From: Haemaphysalis longicornis
Lineage: Eukaryota; Arthropoda; Arachnida; Ixodida; Ixodidae
Assembly (NCBI GenBank): GCA_013339765.2
Contig: CM023448.1
Span: 283,160,817-283,224,816, forward strand
Length of the DNA stretch: 64,000 nt
Direction of reading: 5' to 3'
Shown here: one piece after another, positions 32,111 to 43,361 of the stretch
How the letters are laid out: every line of letters begins with the position of its first letter
Position numbering within the stretch: position 1 is the first letter of the stretch
Notes under the pieces: generated by a model
Told to the model about the DNA's origin: nothing
Seen by the model: only the letters and a program-made list of their open reading frames with translations
Databases searched by the model: none
Program-made: the position numbers and the translations under genes

Positions 32111-32690
32111 CTATGTGCTTACACACTGTCCAGATAAGTGATTTCTTTCGCTGATAGCCCGACTGAAAGGACGCTTACACACTTTACTTGCTAATTCATG
32201 AGCCTCAATAATTTCCCTTGTCACTTTATGCTTATTTTTGTACAATAGTATTGCTGTACTGTTGAAGATAGGCTTGCACCCAGCCCAGTCTCTACAATTT
32301 ACTCCTAGATGACCGCTATTGCACTTCTACACGTTGTAACTGCATGTGTTCCTTTAGCCTATAGGCTAAAGGAACACATGCAGTGGAACACATGAAAACG
32401 GGGAGATGTCTTAATGATATATCATTAAGACATCTCCCCGTTTGGCCGATATATTTTCTGCCACACAACAAAGGGATGCTGTAAACTACGTTTCTAGCCC
32501 ATGGAATGAACTGTCGTTGGTGATCCTCCTAGAAACCGGAGAACTAGGGGTATCCCTATTAACGTGTCTACAAAGTCTCAAACGTTTATCAAAAGCAGAA
32601 AAAACGACAGTCACATTGGCATGCTTAGCAATTCTTTTTAGGTTATGCGATACCTTACGTATGTATGGCAATACTGCAATATTCCAAACA
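32111..32690 (-). pseudogene. PLE C-terminal GIY-YIG endonuclease domain, broken
   Basis: Translated in pieces on the minus strand it gives YIRKVSHNLKRIAKHANV (the region after PLE RT), then VVYSIPLLCGRKYIGQTGRC (the GIY-YIG core of PLEs). After a ~58 bp fold-back insertion follow RLKEHMQL and C..GHLGVNCRDWAGCKPIF with a Cys/His cluster, ending TREIIEAHELAS...QCVST and TAG at 32111-32113. At least one frameshift near 32515 and the palindromic insertion break the frame. The nuclease domain normally nicks DNA to prime reverse transcription. Confidence 0.75.
32339..32443. repeat. Two adjacent perfect palindromes (46 bp and 48 bp)
   Basis: 32339-32384 and 32396-32443 are each perfectly self-complementary without a loop, and are separated by 11 bp that repeat part of the first arm (GGAACACATG). 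On the minus strand they interrupt the GIY-YIG codons. The outer arms alone, joined, restore the expected reading, so everything between is an insertion made of inverted copies of the two flanks. Confidence 0.95.
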
Positions 32691-32699
32691 ACACAAAGA

Positions 32700-33620
32700 T
32701 AAAGAATGGAGCCAGAAAGAAAAGGAAGCCCGCGAAGGCGTCGAGAGAGAAAGCACGCAGAGGCCGAAAGGGAAAGGGACACCATCCGTGAGGAAGCAGA
32801 GGTGGCACAGAACGAGCTCCAGAAGGCGGATAAACAACGACAGTAAAATAGAAAGGAGGCGAAGCTAAATGAGAAGGCGAAAAAAAAATCCGAAATAATA
32901 TGACCAAAGTACAACGCTTGGGGAGCTACTACATCAGCAACCGATCGCAGCGTGAGAGTCGGGAATAGTGGCTTTCACCCAAACGCCAGGAAGCTCTTGT
33001 GCCGTTCGATGAAAAGATGGATGACCTCGACGCGCAAATTGGACGCTTCGACGGGAACGCGGGAAGCTAAAGTTGGCCGGAAGACACTGGAATCGGTCTA
33101 CTGCTTTAAGCACCTGATTAAGCGGTGAAGCTCCAGTGTTTTGAGAAATTGCCCCCGAAAGACTCTGACAATTCAGCGAAGAGAAAGCTGCGTGTCTGAA
33201 AAGGTTGCGTTTGAGTGGAAGGCGTCCCGGAGGAGATAAGAAGTGTAAAGCAGGCGGATGGCGAAACAGCCGGAAAATTTGCGGCTCGCCTAAGCCTCTA
33301 TTTTTTGACCGTTAGACGGTGCTTGTAGAGACATAGAAACAATACCGCGAACTTGGCGAATTGCTAATCAGGCATCGATTCCTCAGTAGTGTTACCGAAG
33401 CCCATCACTGGGCCCGAAAGGAAAAAAAAAAAAAAAACATGGCTATGGATGACGCGCTGGGACTGGCCGATCATTCCTTGGGGCTGAAGGAACTAACCTA
33501 GTAAACGTACAGAGGCAAGGCCGAGAAAATTCTGCGATCGTTGAAGCCACGGGAGAAAGAAAAGCCTAACAGGAGCCCCCAGGCATCCTGTGAATCAAGG
33601 AGTGCGGCGAGAGTCTCGTG
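32700..33620 (+). pseudogene. Decayed LTR-retrotransposon gag-like sequence
   Basis: Frames 32702-32880 encode a highly charged coiled-coil-like stretch (AEAERERDTIREEAEVAQNE). About 33230-33420 gives, in pieces, GETAGKFAARLSLYF and YRELGELLIRHRFLSSV, and 33440-33490 gives MDDALGLADHSLG. This order (charged N-terminus, a later LSLYF/FLSS helix region) is what I recall from gag proteins of some tick gypsy elements. Several stops and frameshifts; no pol downstream. Identification by resemblance only. Confidence 0.4.
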
Positions 33621-34163
33621 AATGCATCAGACGCCTACCCTTTTCGATCGGCAGAGTAAATTTGTTTTCTCAGAAGACCGGTGTCACAGCCTTCTCATAA
33701 AACCTAGAGTCGCACTTACAAAGACATAGCCCAATGTTGTCCGCACAGTGTGACACCTGCTTTATGTGTTCTTTGTAGCGTGGCAGTGTACGCAGAAATG
33801 ACACTGAAGTTAATCCCCAGATACATTATTCCTGATCTCGGATGGGCTCCCCACAAAGCAGATTTACCAATGGAGCGACATTGATGGTGTCCGAGAACCC
33901 TACGGCTGGCTTCTTGTCCAGTCAAAGTTGGAGTGTGACAAATGTTGTTTGTTCAGATTGTTGCTAGCGTCTGCTCTCCCGTGTCAGTTCAGCCAACAGT
34001 TGAAGCACGTCAGCCCAATTCTCGCGTTAGCCCCTTCTGCCCTTGAACCACCAAATACCGCGCACCCCGCATGGTTCCCACTGGTTGTTTGCGCTCTGGC
34101 ATATTCAGCATATGGTCGCACACTGCCACTCATCAAGCCAGACCTCATGTTACTTGCCACGTG
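33621..34163. other. Unassigned stretch
   Basis: No motif or repeat recognised; frames under 85 codons. Confidence 0.35.
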
Positions 34164-34245
34164 GCGACGTGGCTGAATGGCTAGGGGTTTGCGATAGAGA
34201 GCACGGAGCAGCGGTTAAAATTCTGCGACTGAGAAAGTTACACAT
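34164..34245 (+). repeat. Degenerate tRNA-Ser/Leu-like sequence
   Basis: GTGGCTGAATGGCTAGGGG resembles the D-arm of a class II tRNA and GCGGTTAAAATTCTGCG a decayed T-arm/B box. The stems do not pair well. Probably a SINE head or tRNA pseudogene. Confidence 0.4.
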
Positions 34246-34390
34246 GGGTGGCTCTCGTGAAAAAATTGTCCTTACGTCACGAAGTCCTTCCACACCGATT
34301 TCGCCTCGCTCCTTATCATCACCATCAAGCCTATTTGTACCCACTTCAGAAGAGAGAAAGAGCGAGGGAGACAAACATTGATTATACTGG
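34246..34390. other. Short spacer
   Basis: Possible body of the preceding tRNA-like repeat; nothing else seen. Confidence 0.2.
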
Positions 34391-34616
34391 GGCGGTATTC
34401 TCGAGTTTTGTCCCTTTTGCGTCCCTTTCAAAAGTGTCCCTTTTGGCGAGCCCTGATTGGCTAAAAGCAAACAACCGGAAGTGACGTAACGCAAGCGCAA
34501 CAAACGTACTGCTCGTACTGCCAACGCCCACTGCTTAACCGGAAGTACGTCACGATGAAAGGGACTCCAAAGGGACGTTTTCAAAAGGGACAGTTACGAG
34601 AATACCACCCCTGGTG
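34391..34616. mobile_element. MITE (~226 bp) with ETS/CRE-like internal sites
   Basis: The left end GGGGCGGTATTCTCG...GTCCCTTTT is mirrored by the right end AAAAGGGAC...CGAGAATACCACCCC. Between them lie an inverted CCAAT (GATTGG, ~34455) and two copies of CCGGAAGT directly followed by CRE-like sequence (GACGTAACG near 34482 and ACGTCACGA near 34549). No coding capacity. No clear target duplication. Confidence 0.65.
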
Positions 34617-34807
34617 AGGAGTAGGAAGTTCTTAGGGCCTCCACCCAGTGAGAGGCATCCTTATTCCAAGATGCCTCGATGCTGGCTGGCCCGGCCGCGT
34701 ATAGGCGTCTCCTAGTCAGCACAGCCAAGAGACGCATGGCGCCATCTTGGGGCATGTTTGAAGCTATGTCCACGTGCTTGTGGCACACAATTTAATCCAG
34801 AAGAACC

Positions 34808-34890
34808 GCTTGGTCTCGTAGTGTAGTAGTTTCGCTCCTGCGAAGGGAACATCCTAACAGGGGTTCAAATCCCGCAACCACTTTTTTTTT
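34808..34890 (+). repeat. tRNA-like sequence with poly(T) terminator
   Basis: GGTCTCGTAGTGTAGTAG (A-box region) and GGGGTTCAAATCCC (a good T-arm with B box) are followed by CGCAACCACT and ten T residues, a possible Pol III terminator. The acceptor stem does not close convincingly. More likely a SINE head or pseudo-tRNA than a functional tRNA gene. Confidence 0.45.
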
Positions 34891-35406
34891 ATTTTCTAGG
34901 GTTTGTCATATGCGAATATTAACATTTGTTAGTATATAATCTATTTATGACCTCTTTATGCATTATAAATAGGATTTCGGATATTTTAGTTGACTTTTGG
35001 TCAGTTTCAGCTACTGCTTCTTGTACGTTTTTGCGGGTTTGTCCCTTTTAAGTCGGTTTCGGCTACTTCTGATGAATATTTTTCTGCACCGTGGTTTTCA
35101 ACCATTGCAGGTCCGTTTTGGCTGTTACTTATTTCAGTTAGGTGGTTTTGTATGCTTTAAGTACGTTTATGCTGTGATATAACCACTATAAGCAAGCTCA
35201 GGTGACGGCTGGCTGTGCCGACTAGGAAACGCATATACTGTACGCGGTTTCGGTCGAATATTAAGCTGGGGTGGGAAGGTTCTGTTCTGGCGAGGGAGTG
35301 CTGTTCGTGTTCCACAAGGCTTGCCTAGTGTGGGGGCGCCTCTTAAAACGAAGCTTTCTTTGGCTCTTCTCCCAGTTTTGTGAAAGCGAGGGTGGAGGGA
35401 AGGGTG

Positions 35407-35452
<46 letters not shown>

Positions 35453-36655
35453 CCGGCCCGGTACGCCGCGGGCGTTTACCTTCCAGATAACGCTGGCTTC
35501 CACGCATCGCGACCGAGGGGCCGGCCTTGGAAGCGACGTATGGGGATGGAAGTAGTCGCTTAGAGAAACACAGTTCCTGCATGTGTCACGTTCTTTGCTG
35601 TTGGAGCTGGTGAAGACTTCGCCAGGGAGATTTAACCATTTCTCCTTACGTGTGGCCTTTCTCGACGCATTCGCTACTGATCACCGTTCTGAAGAATCAG
35701 CAACTACACCAAGCTCAATACCAGTCTAAAAAAAATACCTCACGCGAGCTCATTTCAACCCAGGTAAGGCACGATGTAAGCTTCATGTTACGTCGATTCC
35801 CACCTCTTCGGGGGATCCGCCAGTTTCTACTGTGGCCTCACTGGTATCCGATGGCGTTATTTCTACCCGACCTGGATTTCTAACTGGATTGAAGATTTCT
35901 CTTCGATGACTAATCAGCAGTAGAACACAGTATGACTTCCATTGCCGCTGTAATGGATGTCAAAGACAAGCGATCAGGGCTCCTCATACTCGCTGCTGAT
36001 CCGGTCAAGCTGCTTATCCGCTTATCCCTCCGTGTTCCGGTCAGGGCCAAGACATGCTGAAAACGGTTGAGGTGTTTTGCTGCAGCATGCTTCTTATAAA
36101 CTGCGCTTCTGCCTTTAGTGCACCGGTTCTTTGGGAGAAGTATTTTTCTGATGACGGCGAGGTATCAAAACGCCCATTTCCAGGATTTTTCGCGCATGTT
36201 AAATATTCCATTTTGGGCTAAATTATCTCTTGGCCCTGCAGTACAGCGCGCCTTCCTTAACACCCTATTTGGTAATGCCTTTAGCTACGCACCGAGGGGC
36301 CACTGGACCGTACAGAGTGAGGCGCCGAACACTCCCGCAGCCACATCCACAGTTCACAAAGATGCAAGAAGCAACATTCTACTTTAATCCAACACGTTCG
36401 CGCACCCAATGACAATGCACCTCGTCTTCTCTTACCAGTGCAAAGTCCAATGCAAATACTACACATAACAGGCAAACTTACACACGTCATCTTCCTAGAG
36501 TGCGAGCAAAAGCCAAACCTACAACCCCCCCCCCCCCCCCCGTTCCCTTCCCGGTGCCCCGAGCAGTGGAAAACAAAAGGATGCCGTCCGGCTCCCGTTG
36601 CCCATACCAGCCGTCACCCATATTGTAGAGGCGTAGCCAAAGCGGAGCATGGACG

Positions 36656-36660
<5 letters not shown>
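34891..36660. other. Unassigned stretch with a CTG repeat
   Basis: Apart from the CTG repeat and a 16-base C run near 36526-36541, no gene or transposon recognised. Small frames through the repeats give poly-Ala/Ser and are artefacts. Confidence 0.35.
35406..35450. repeat. (CTG)n trinucleotide repeat
   Basis: About 15 units, one interrupted (GTTG). The overlapping poly-Ala frame (plus) and poly-Ser frame (minus) show no other protein-like features. Confidence 0.95.
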
Positions 36661-36699
<39 letters not shown>

Positions 36700-36735
36700 C
36701 TCTCTCTCATCTCTCTCTATATCTCTCTCTCTCTA

Positions 36736-36806
<71 letters not shown>
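36661..36806. repeat. (CT)n microsatellite
   Basis: About 146 bp of CT with CAT/CTAT interruptions. Ser/Leu-rich and Arg/Glu-rich frames here are its translation. Confidence 0.95.
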
Positions 36807-36808
<2 letters not shown>

Positions 36809-39800
36809 ATGGTCAACCACGAGTACAGCACGAACATAATGTGCATTCTGACCAGTGATAGCTGACTTGTTGCATTTCTTTATTTCCTTTCCTCGGTCGG
36901 TCAATGGAATGTATTTTTTTTTTTCGGAGACGGGGCAAGAGTGTTTAAATTTATCGTACGGAGCTTCTCGTTTGATGTCGGCTTGACTCCGGCAACGACT
37001 TCTAAATGCCAACGCGGGCCTGGAATCTTGCTGTTCAACTGGCCTGTATATATTGCTGTACATAAGCTGCACATAGTTGCAAGTTGATTCCGTCGCATAA
37101 TTCGCAGCTTCTGCGGAACACAGCTGAACATCACCGGGAAAGAAATGTTCATTTGCGGAAATGGAATTATGACTTCCCGTTTTTTTTTCTTCCAAGAGCT
37201 ACACGTCTACCTACCTAATCCACAGTTTCGGTCAGGCAATACGTAGCGCTGAAGCGTGATGCCCATTGCGCACTTCCGTCGCTTTTCTCATAGCCGGGTG
37301 GTGCTGGTAATCAAGGATAAAGAAATATCTTTTTCCTCCGCTTTTTTAAATCTTTCCTGCAACGAGAGCAGCACCGTATGCGCAGGTGGGGCAGGTGATC
37401 AGATTGCGCACTTCGTTGGTGAATGAACAACAGAGAGCTAAAAAAAAAATCGGTTCACCCATGGAGGCGAATGGGTGCGAAAATCGAAATGAATCGGCAG
37501 TGCTTCGACAGCAATGTGAAATCATTTCGGTGGACCGAGGAGAGACGCGGTTAAAAAACTAAAAAAAAAAAAATAAGAGAAAAACTAGGAGAGCGCTCCG
37601 CGAACCGCAGGACGACCTGCAGAGTAATAGCGTGAAGGCACCTAAATTTCATTCAGCGCTGCCTTGAATCCCGTAATCAATCCACGCAAGGACGGAAACG
37701 GGTTTCGTCGACTTCAGCCGGTCGTGATCGAACTGAAAGGGATTAGATGAGCTGCAGAGCTGGGAAAAAATCGCAAACGGCCGTTTTGTAGCGAAATTCG
37801 TTTTAAGCATATCCCCTGCAGCGTATTTGCTTGTTTTCCTTTCCTCACCACGACTATAAAATGATTTAGAACTTCATCGTCGCACGCAGCACAATTTGCT
37901 TGCTGTTCCCCTTTGCTCACCTAAGATGTTTTTTTTTTCTTGGCCGCTCCAAAAATAGGGATAGAAGGAGTTGAACCACTAATACCGTGATCGATGGACC
38001 CATCAATTATATGAAGCCCAAGGCTTACAAATTCTTGCACACCCGACAGCATTTCAGCCTAGTAAGCGGTGGGACCACTCTCATGTTCCAAGCGATGAGC
38101 AGGGAGGCACGATTCTGTTTTACAGCCGCTCATGATTGCACCTATCGATCCATCACGCGACCACAACCGTTTTGTAAGATCAATGAGCGGAAGCGTCCAG
38201 TGAGAGTGCGCCGGCGGCAACAAAGCCCGTGCGGTTGCAATAGACAGAGCCGATGTCGCGCACGCACACGACTATGGATCATTACGAGCACAGATACTTA
38301 ATACGGGAGGAATTATTCTTTGTAAGTGAATGTCTGCATAAATGAACAATGGGTACTACCAAATGACAAGCCATAGAAAAAGGGGTGTATGCACGAGAAA
38401 TCGACCTGCTGAAGTGCCGGTAGCTATATTCGCATTGCTTTCTCATTGCAGCACCGCGAAGATTAGTAGCATGCAAATCAGGAACGCTTACGCAACACGT
38501 GAATGGAAGCGAAAGCGTCGCGTCGCGAGGGGCACCAGTGCAAGCTGAGTAATCGTGTCCCAGTCGACCTAATTCCTTGAATTCGGTTTGAACGAGGAAG
38601 GTGCAGTTGCTTTTGCGTGCCGGGCGCACTGAGCGTATGCGGGGATGCGGGTGAGCTTCCCGATAGTCAAATTTTTCGGCGTACTTCAAAGGGGGAGGTC
38701 TTGGGAGTGACTGCTTGCTGAGTTAGATCCGCTGTAGGGGATAGCGTAGCGCTGATGGCGACGTAACTTCAGACCTAGGCCTAGTGCAGTTAAGGCCGCG
38801 GGTCAGTTGGCATGCTCTCAGTTTCTGCATTCACTGCCACTTACATGGCATAGGTTTGAGCTTCGTGGTATCACTTGTATCACTTCATCGTTCTCCTACC
38901 GCCATGAAGTGATCGAGTAAGGGTAAGAGAGCCATGACGTCGAGGACTACACTTTATATGTCACTATTTATATGGCGTCCCATGGCTTGCGGGAGCGGCG
39001 GCTTGGCCACAGCACGTGTGGAAGGCGGGCTGCCGGTGTGCGCCTGTGTCGATTCTCTTGCCGCGCAGCTTGCTCATCGTGATATACGAGTGGCACCCAC
39101 TCGTAATACTGGTGCACGCGACGTGCGCGCGCTTCGTCAAGCCTGCGGAGCTTTGTCGATGTCGCCGCATCGTCTCCCCCGTAGGTTACTTAGTAGGGAT
39201 ACAGCGTCAGGGCGTTCATTCAGAGCGCGCCAGCGTGGCAACGCCGACGTCTCGCGCGAAAGACGGGACTGTCCCACCAGAATATGAGAGCGAGTGCCAG
39301 CGAAGTTCCCGTTTTGTTTTGTTTCCAGGGCGGCCCGACATCGACAAAGACAACTACGGCAATGATCCGTTCCCTGGTATTCCCGGGTTGACAAAGACAG
39401 CGACCACGGTGATGACGGTTTTCATGCAACACATTCGAGCTGGAGGCATGGCTTGACCGAAATAATTTATCACTAAATGTGTCTAGAAAGTGCCCTACTC
39501 GTCCCGCCAGTAGCAAGGCTAGTTTCAATTTCCCCAGTCAATCATAATGGAAACACTCCGCAAGTAGGCACTCTGAAGTGACGTTGTTGTGTATAATTCT
39601 GTTCCTCATTGGAATATGCGTATGAACTCAACAGCCACTAAGGCGAACAGAGCATTCGGTCGCATAAAGAGGCTATGAGAAACGGGCAGGAATGCGCCGT
39701 GATACTCATCTTTTTCTGTACTGGTCGTACGTCCGGCCGGTCATAGATCTTGGCTGAGTTTTGTTCGCGTACTTCGCGCCTCAAAGACTAGTTAAAAGCG

Positions 39801-41127
39801 GTCAGGGTTAACACGTTCAGTTAACGGTCATACGGCACGACAGTACCCATCGGCTAACACGTCCTGTCGGGAGGTTTTTCCGTGCTTTTAAAAGACTCTC
39901 TAACCGCTTGTCTAACAACACGAAGACAGACTGCGGGATAGAGGAAAACACCTCCGCGGGGAAACATCCCCTCCGCAACACCTGCTACAAGTTTAGATTC
40001 ACGGTATATGTAGTCCGCGTACACGAGACGACACGCGTATCCGATGACCACTCGTCGTCGGCAGGTGTCCACAGCAGGTTGGTTGGCGAAGACCGCTCCG
40101 AGAGACAAGACACCTGCAGTTCCCTTTCGGCGCCGCTGTGTAAACAGCAACGCGGCCATCGAATTATCCGCTGAGAAGACAAGCTGCGGCTCCGAGAAGC
40201 GACCGCGGGACCCGAAGGGGAACACTGTCGTGGATGTCGTGGCAAACACACGCCGACACTCGGGACACGGTCGAAAGAAGAACACCGCAAAAGCAGCACG
40301 CTATTGCAGAACGGCTCGATGGGGCTTCACGAGACGAGCTTCTTGCGCACAGCCTAGATCGATACCCGCAGTTGCTCAAACGTGGAAGAGACCCCGGGGG
40401 TATAATGAATATTGCAAGCTAACTTACCACCAGACAGCAACACCAATAATGGAAATTAACTAGCTACATACATCACTTTCAGCTCTAGTTACGTCACCAA
40501 ACGACGCACGAAAAATATTAGCGGTTGCCCCATGCACACAGCTAAGACGAATATTTCCAATTAACTGCAGCCTTAAGGGATTTCACCACTTAGTTTAAGG
40601 CTTCAAAAGCCATGGCTAACGCAATAGTGAGCGCGTTTTTGTGCGCCTTTCTGTAACCTCATCCGCTTCAAGTGGACGGAAAAAATACGCCGGATATATT
40701 TTTGTAGGAGCTATAATGTTATTACAGGCGGATCACTGGTATGCTGTTCAGTCAAGCAGACAAAAAGACTTTTATGTTTCCGTTCATATTGAACACTTAA
40801 TTTTTCTTTTAAATTGAAGACTACATCATAAGACAGAAAAAGCAACGTCTCACCTTCCATACAAAACGAATAAAAAATGAACCGCGTGCCTAGAGCAGGT
40901 GAAGCACTACGTATATTAGGACTGATAAAATTTGCATATTTTTGCCGCTGTCACGCGTTAACGCTCCTGAAGAGGCCCAGAATATTTCTCTCTTTATTTC
41001 TGACACAGTTTCAGTTCCTTTCTGAGTACGGGCTGCGGATTTTTCAGTTTGAGAATCGAAACGAAAGCGAAATCACGAAATCTGAACCGTTTGTCAAGTT
41101 TTGGGGCCTTGTACGCACCTAAACTAT
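36807..41127. other. Unassigned stretch
   Basis: The longest featureless part of the window. Frames up to 146 codons (39016-39456), 143 (39854-40285, minus) and 139 (40044-40463) overlap each other on both strands in a GC-richer segment (39000-40400) that could be a CpG-rich region. None has a domain. At 39640-39740 KANRAFGRIKR followed by YVRPV faintly recalls the end of a LINE RT. I cannot define an exon. Confidence 0.3.
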
Positions 41128-41245
41128 ACCTGGGCTGTGAGGCGCGCCATTGTGGAGGGCTTAGAATTTATTTAGACCCGCTGAGGATCTTCACCATGCG
41201 CCGAAATATCGACACGCGGGCATTTTTCGTTTCTCGCCTTTAGCG
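41128..41245 (-). mobile_element. Ruka-like SINE fragment
   Basis: Minus-strand body piece (complement of GGCGCGCC, GGAGGGCTTAGAATTTATTT, CGCCGAAATATCGACACGCG). No tRNA head. It lies directly before the 5' edge of the LINE at 41250. Confidence 0.7.
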
Positions 41246-41249
41246 AAGG

Positions 41250-42505
41250 TTGTCGTTAATTATACAAAAGGTGGCAAGAACAATCTTGGCAATTACAGAC
41301 CTATTTCTAGATAGACAGCAGTCACTAACAAATTCCCAGTATGAATTTCGAAAAAACTGTCCTACCGAACTTGCACTTCTGGACCAAAAAGAATTAATTC
41401 TTGAAGCTATTGAAGACAAAAAATTAGTTCTTGGAATTTTTGCAGACTTCTCTAAGGCATTTGATTCTCTTAATAGGAAAGTATTGTTGCGAAAATTGGA
41501 ATCCTACAGTATACGGGCATAGCGCACAATATCATCGAGTCATATCTAAGTAATCGTACCCAATATGTTTCATTAAATAATCACCATTCTTCAACAAAAG
41601 AGACTACGTTCGGAGTCCCCCAGGGGAGTATATTAGGACCTTACCTATTCAACTTCTATATCAATGATATTGTTCAAACAGACCCTTCAGTTAAATTTGT
41701 AATTTACGCAGACGATACAAGTCTATTCATTTCGGATACTAACTGTGAAGTTTTGTTTAAACGAGGAAATGAAATTTTGTTTAAACTTGGTGAATGGGCA
41801 TCGTGTAATGGACTAGCTATAAACACTGACAAGACCAAAGTTGTATTCCGAGCAGCTGCACCAAAATCAAACCCTTTTCCTAAACGGCTCTCCCATTCAA
41901 ACAGTAAGTAGTTTTAAGACGCTAGGAGTAACATTTTCTGAAAATATGCTTTGGGACTTGCATACAGACCAAGTAGTTACTAAACTATCACGTGCCACAG
42001 GTGCACTTTACCGTCACCGAGACTTGCTTCCAATGAAAACTAGACTCTTACTATACAAATCACTGTTCTTACCATACATTGAATACTGTTTTCTTGTATG
42101 GGGTACCACTACTTCTACAAATATACATAAACTTACTAAATTACAGAATAGAATAATAAGAAATATCTCAAACGTCGTCTCTGACCACCCCGTGCATCCT
42201 CTGATGGAAAAACTTCACCTGATTAGCATCCCAAACTTCTATGGTTACCGTCTCTGCAAGAAGCTAATTACAGAAAGAAATCAAGGTACGAATAGGCAGG
42301 TTATTATCTCTAAATTAATTAAAAATGTTCATGCACGTGTTACGAGACATCCGGAGTTCTGGTCGGTCTCTTTTAACAGAACCATTTACGGAGACAATAT
42401 GCTACGAAGCAAAATACCGGTATTGCTAAACAGCCTTCACAGACTGGGGAAGGATATAGATACCTTATCAGTTAAACACGCGTTTGAGCTATTCCTTAAT
42501 GGTTA
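41250..42505 (+). pseudogene. LINE reverse transcriptase, two frameshifts
   Basis: Motifs in order: LTNSQYEFRKNCPTELALLD, GIFADFSKAFDSLNRKVLL (first catalytic Asp), frameshift near 41515, IIESYLSNR, TTFGVPQGSILGPYLFNFYI, YADD (41705-41716), second frameshift near 41860, then a 221-codon intact thumb/C-terminal part (VSSFKTLGVTFSEN, YKSLFLPYIEYCFLVWG, KLQNRIIRNI) ending TAA at 42504-42506. Catalytic residues are preserved. Only two indels in about 1.25 kb suggest a fairly young copy or assembly indels. Confidence 0.88.
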
Positions 42506-42985
42506 AGTATTTTGAACTTTCTAATATTGTCTTGTGTCATACTCCTGATTTTATTAAATAAATTTTGTGTTTATTGGAAGATTGATGCTGATGTAAAAGT
42601 ATGAAGAATTGTATTGGTCTGTCTTGCATTTGTATGTACGTGTATATACTTGTTACACCTCTGATTTGTATTCATCGGGATACATGGGAATTTTTTCATG
42701 CATGCCAAGTTGATTTTACCTTTGCGTATGTATGTACTTGATGTATCTGTGCGTACCTATGTTGAAAAATTGACAACATATTCTTTTGCCTATGGTTGAC
42801 AACGAAATGCTCTTGCATGTACTGTGCTCAATGTCGTCCATGTTACACGAGGCAGGGGCCTCGTCAAGCTACCGTTGGGTGGCTTTTTCTCCCGCCTCCT
42901 TGTGTACCAAAAAACGTGAAATAAATGCAGACTTGAAATGAAAAAATGAAAAAAATGAAATGAATGAAAAAATTAAAAAAAAACA
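41250..42985 (+). mobile_element. CR1/Jockey-type LINE, 5'-truncated
   Basis: The RT-bearing 3' part of a non-LTR retrotransposon followed by a ~400 bp 3' UTR and an A-rich, TGAAA-repeat tail (42935-42985). The 5' end is missing (no endonuclease). Confidence 0.85.
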
Positions 42986-43050
42986 GCCGCCGCGGACGAC
43001 ATCGAACCAGCGTCCATGTGCTCAGCAGTACTCAGCAGCCACTGAAACAA
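42985..43050 (-). mobile_element. Ruka-like SINE head fragment
   Basis: The minus strand holds a decayed tRNA-like head (complement of CCACTGAAACAATGC, GTGCTCAGCAGTACTCAG and CATCGAACCAGCG). It follows directly on the LINE A-rich tail. Confidence 0.55.
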
Positions 43051-43134
43051 TGCAGTGAGTTATCGGGAAATCTGTTTGTGAATATTGGACTCAACCTGCA
43101 ATATTGATACAAACAAAATATTGATTATGGGGTC
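43051..43134. other. Short spacer between SINE copies
   Basis: Nothing recognised. Confidence 0.2.
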
Positions 43135-43361
43135 TAAAGAGCCGAAGAACTACACTTGGGCAAGGAGGTGGGTCGTAGTGGAGGGCTCCGGACTAATTTT
43201 GACAACCTGGGGATCGTTAACGTGCGCCGAAATATCGACACACTGAAGTTTTCGCTTTTAGCCTCCACGTGAGAAGCCGCCGCCACCGCGACCGGGATTG
43301 AACCCGCGTCCTTGGGCTCAGCAGCACAACGCCTTGAGCCACTGAGCCACCGCGGCGGGTA
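43135..43361 (-). mobile_element. Ruka-like SINE
   Basis: Minus strand: GCGGTGGCTCAGTGGCTCAAGG (A box) and CGGGTTCAATCCCGG (B box), then the common body (AAAACTTCAGTGTG, AAATTAGTCCGGAGCCC, CTCCACTACGACCCA). Full tRNA head; the tail is diverged and no target duplication is evident. Confidence 0.85.

Larger units (their letters stand above)
31930..32690 (-). mobile_element. Penelope-like element (PLE), 3' part
   Basis: Minus-strand element fragment comprising the last part of the ORF (listed separately) and a ~180 bp 3' region with AATAAA (near 32009-32014) and the wording TCAGCGCCTGTGTGTCTC, similar to what I recall of tick PLE ends. The upstream RT domain is missing; the element stops against a gag-like sequence at ~32690. 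Confidence 0.7.

Noticed and set aside
34808..34890. Functional tRNA gene with Pol III terminator
   Set aside because: B box and poly(T) are good, but acceptor and anticodon stems do not close convincingly.
35261..35582. Poly-Ala / poly-Ser ORFs as homopolymeric-tract proteins
   Set aside because: The only protein-like feature is the (CTG)n repeat; flanks lack any motif and frames are open on both strands.
36438..37195. Ser/Leu-rich and Arg/Glu-rich ORFs (133 and 162 codons)
   Set aside because: Both run through the (CT)n microsatellite; the composition is the translation of CT/GA repeats.
39016..40463. Cluster of 139-146 codon ORFs as exons of a host gene
   Set aside because: Frames overlap on both strands without domain or convincing splice signals; a CpG-rich region explains the scarcity of stop codons. 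Kept only as an unassigned stretch.
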